Shown here piece by piece: positions 39,195 to 39,490 of a DNA stretch of 39,490 bases. The DNA is from a virus. Location: positions 1 through 39,490 of IMG/VR virus record IMGVR_UViG_3300025009_000242; one strand, written 5' to 3'. The notes under the pieces were generated by a model, which had not been told where the DNA came from, made no database searches, and saw only the letters and a program-made list of their open reading frames with translations. The translations under genes and the position numbers were made by a program. How positions within the stretch are numbered: the first letter of the stretch is position 1; each line of letters begins with the position of its first letter.

Positions 39195-39490
39195 CTACCC
39201 ATCCGTTCTATCCGTTGAACGCCGCTCCAGTTCCGCCAGCGCATCCCGCATCAGATCCACATCCTCCCCCAGCATCTCCCCGCACGCCTCTGCCGCAATC
39301 ACCAGCTCCACCTGCACCCGCAACAGCCTCTCCATCAACCCCTCCAACTTCTCCCGGCTCAACCCCGGCGCCATCCCACCCCGCAACATCAAATCCCGCC
39401 TCGTTTGTACATTCAGCCGCTCCAGCGTCCCCGCAGCTTCGGCGATCGCAACCTCTAGCTTCTGCCCAGGACAAACGCCCAACGGCTGCC
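39195..39490 (-). CDS. C-terminal part of the zinc-finger protein split by the window edge
   Basis: The frame is open from the window end to a TAG at 39195. Its first two bases complete the Gly codon left incomplete at base 1, giving one 136-residue protein with the 1-115 part. The segment has a further cysteine (GVCPGQKL) and helices (KLEVAIAEAAGTLERL, KLEGLMERLLRVQVELVIA). The final residues come from an AACGGAT repeat. A TTG at 39482 would only be a fallback start if the molecule were linear here. Confidence 0.8.
   Translation of the reverse strand, partial: QPLGVCPGQKLEVAIAEAAGTLERLNVQTRRDLMLRGGMAPGLSREKLEGLMERLLRVQVELVIAAEACGEMLGEDVDLMRDALAELERRSTDRTDG
39198..39217. repeat. AACGGAT repeat at a gene 3' end
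   Basis: Two ATCCGTT units encode the final S-T-D-R-T-D-G and lie directly before the TAG stop at 39195-39197. Confidence 0.65.

Noticed and set aside
1-39490. tRNA, rRNA, CRISPR array and insertion sequences
   Set aside because: I saw no cloverleaf-like tRNA, no rRNA, no regularly spaced direct repeats with unique spacers, and no transposase. The dispersed repeats are degenerate and of short period, not CRISPR.

Overview
The window reads as a complete circular (or circularly permuted) genome of 39,490 bp from a temperate siphovirus. It has no chromosomal flank. The truncated leftward gene at bases 1-115 continues in frame into the leftward frame at the right edge (39490 down to 39195). The join gives one 136-residue protein, so the window edges are an arbitrary cut in a circle. 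The host cannot be read directly. GC is high, Shine-Dalgarno sites are strong (AGGAGG) and promoters look like sigma-70 type. Many degenerate short-period repeats sit at gene junctions, of a style I associate with Chloroflexota-like and other environmental genomes; that host guess is weak.

Layout. Almost every gene runs leftward. A divergent control region at 13,690-13,790 separates the long leftward early operon from a short rightward block (13.8-16.9 kb). The rightward block holds an HTH repressor, two small membrane proteins, a zinc-ribbon protein and a large serine recombinase. The leftward early operon runs from an HTH protein through a tyrosine recombinase, a Topo VI-A/Spo11-like protein, a zinc-ribbon protein, a Gp37/Gp68 (DUF5131) protein, several unknowns and a primase-helicase. 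Next come a 420-base iteron-like gap (origin candidate), a membrane coiled-coil protein, an HNH endonuclease, and a ParA gene plus a ribbon-helix-helix partner with a candidate centromere (166-241). The operon then continues across the window edge through small zinc-ribbon genes and an ASCH-domain gene to a terminator at about 35.92-35.96 kb.

The late operon (35.86 down to 16.99 kb) has the usual siphovirus order: holin, membrane coiled-coil protein, GH25 endolysin, small and large terminase, portal, Mu F/SPP1 gp7-type head protein, scaffold, major capsid, a beta-helix protein, adaptor and completion proteins, and major tail protein. The G/GT tail chaperones follow, with a canonical -1 slippery site CCCTTTC. 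The operon ends with tape measure, a Dit-like protein carrying a six-repeat beta-propeller, a ReqiPepy6 gp37-like tail protein, a C1q-like protein and a terminal tail protein. A 33-bp perfect inverted repeat lies between the convergent late operon and the rightward block.

How it fits together. The serine recombinase and repressor argue for lysogeny. The ParA-RHH pair with an adjacent repeat array, the primase-helicase, the second (Xer-like) recombinase and the circular closure argue that the prophage may be kept as a plasmid (phage-plasmid). The most novel points are the Topo VI-A-like protein in a phage replication operon, the primase that has lost its CHC2 zinc cysteines, the propeller-bearing tail protein, and several families of short repeats that supply the last codons and stop codons of genes.
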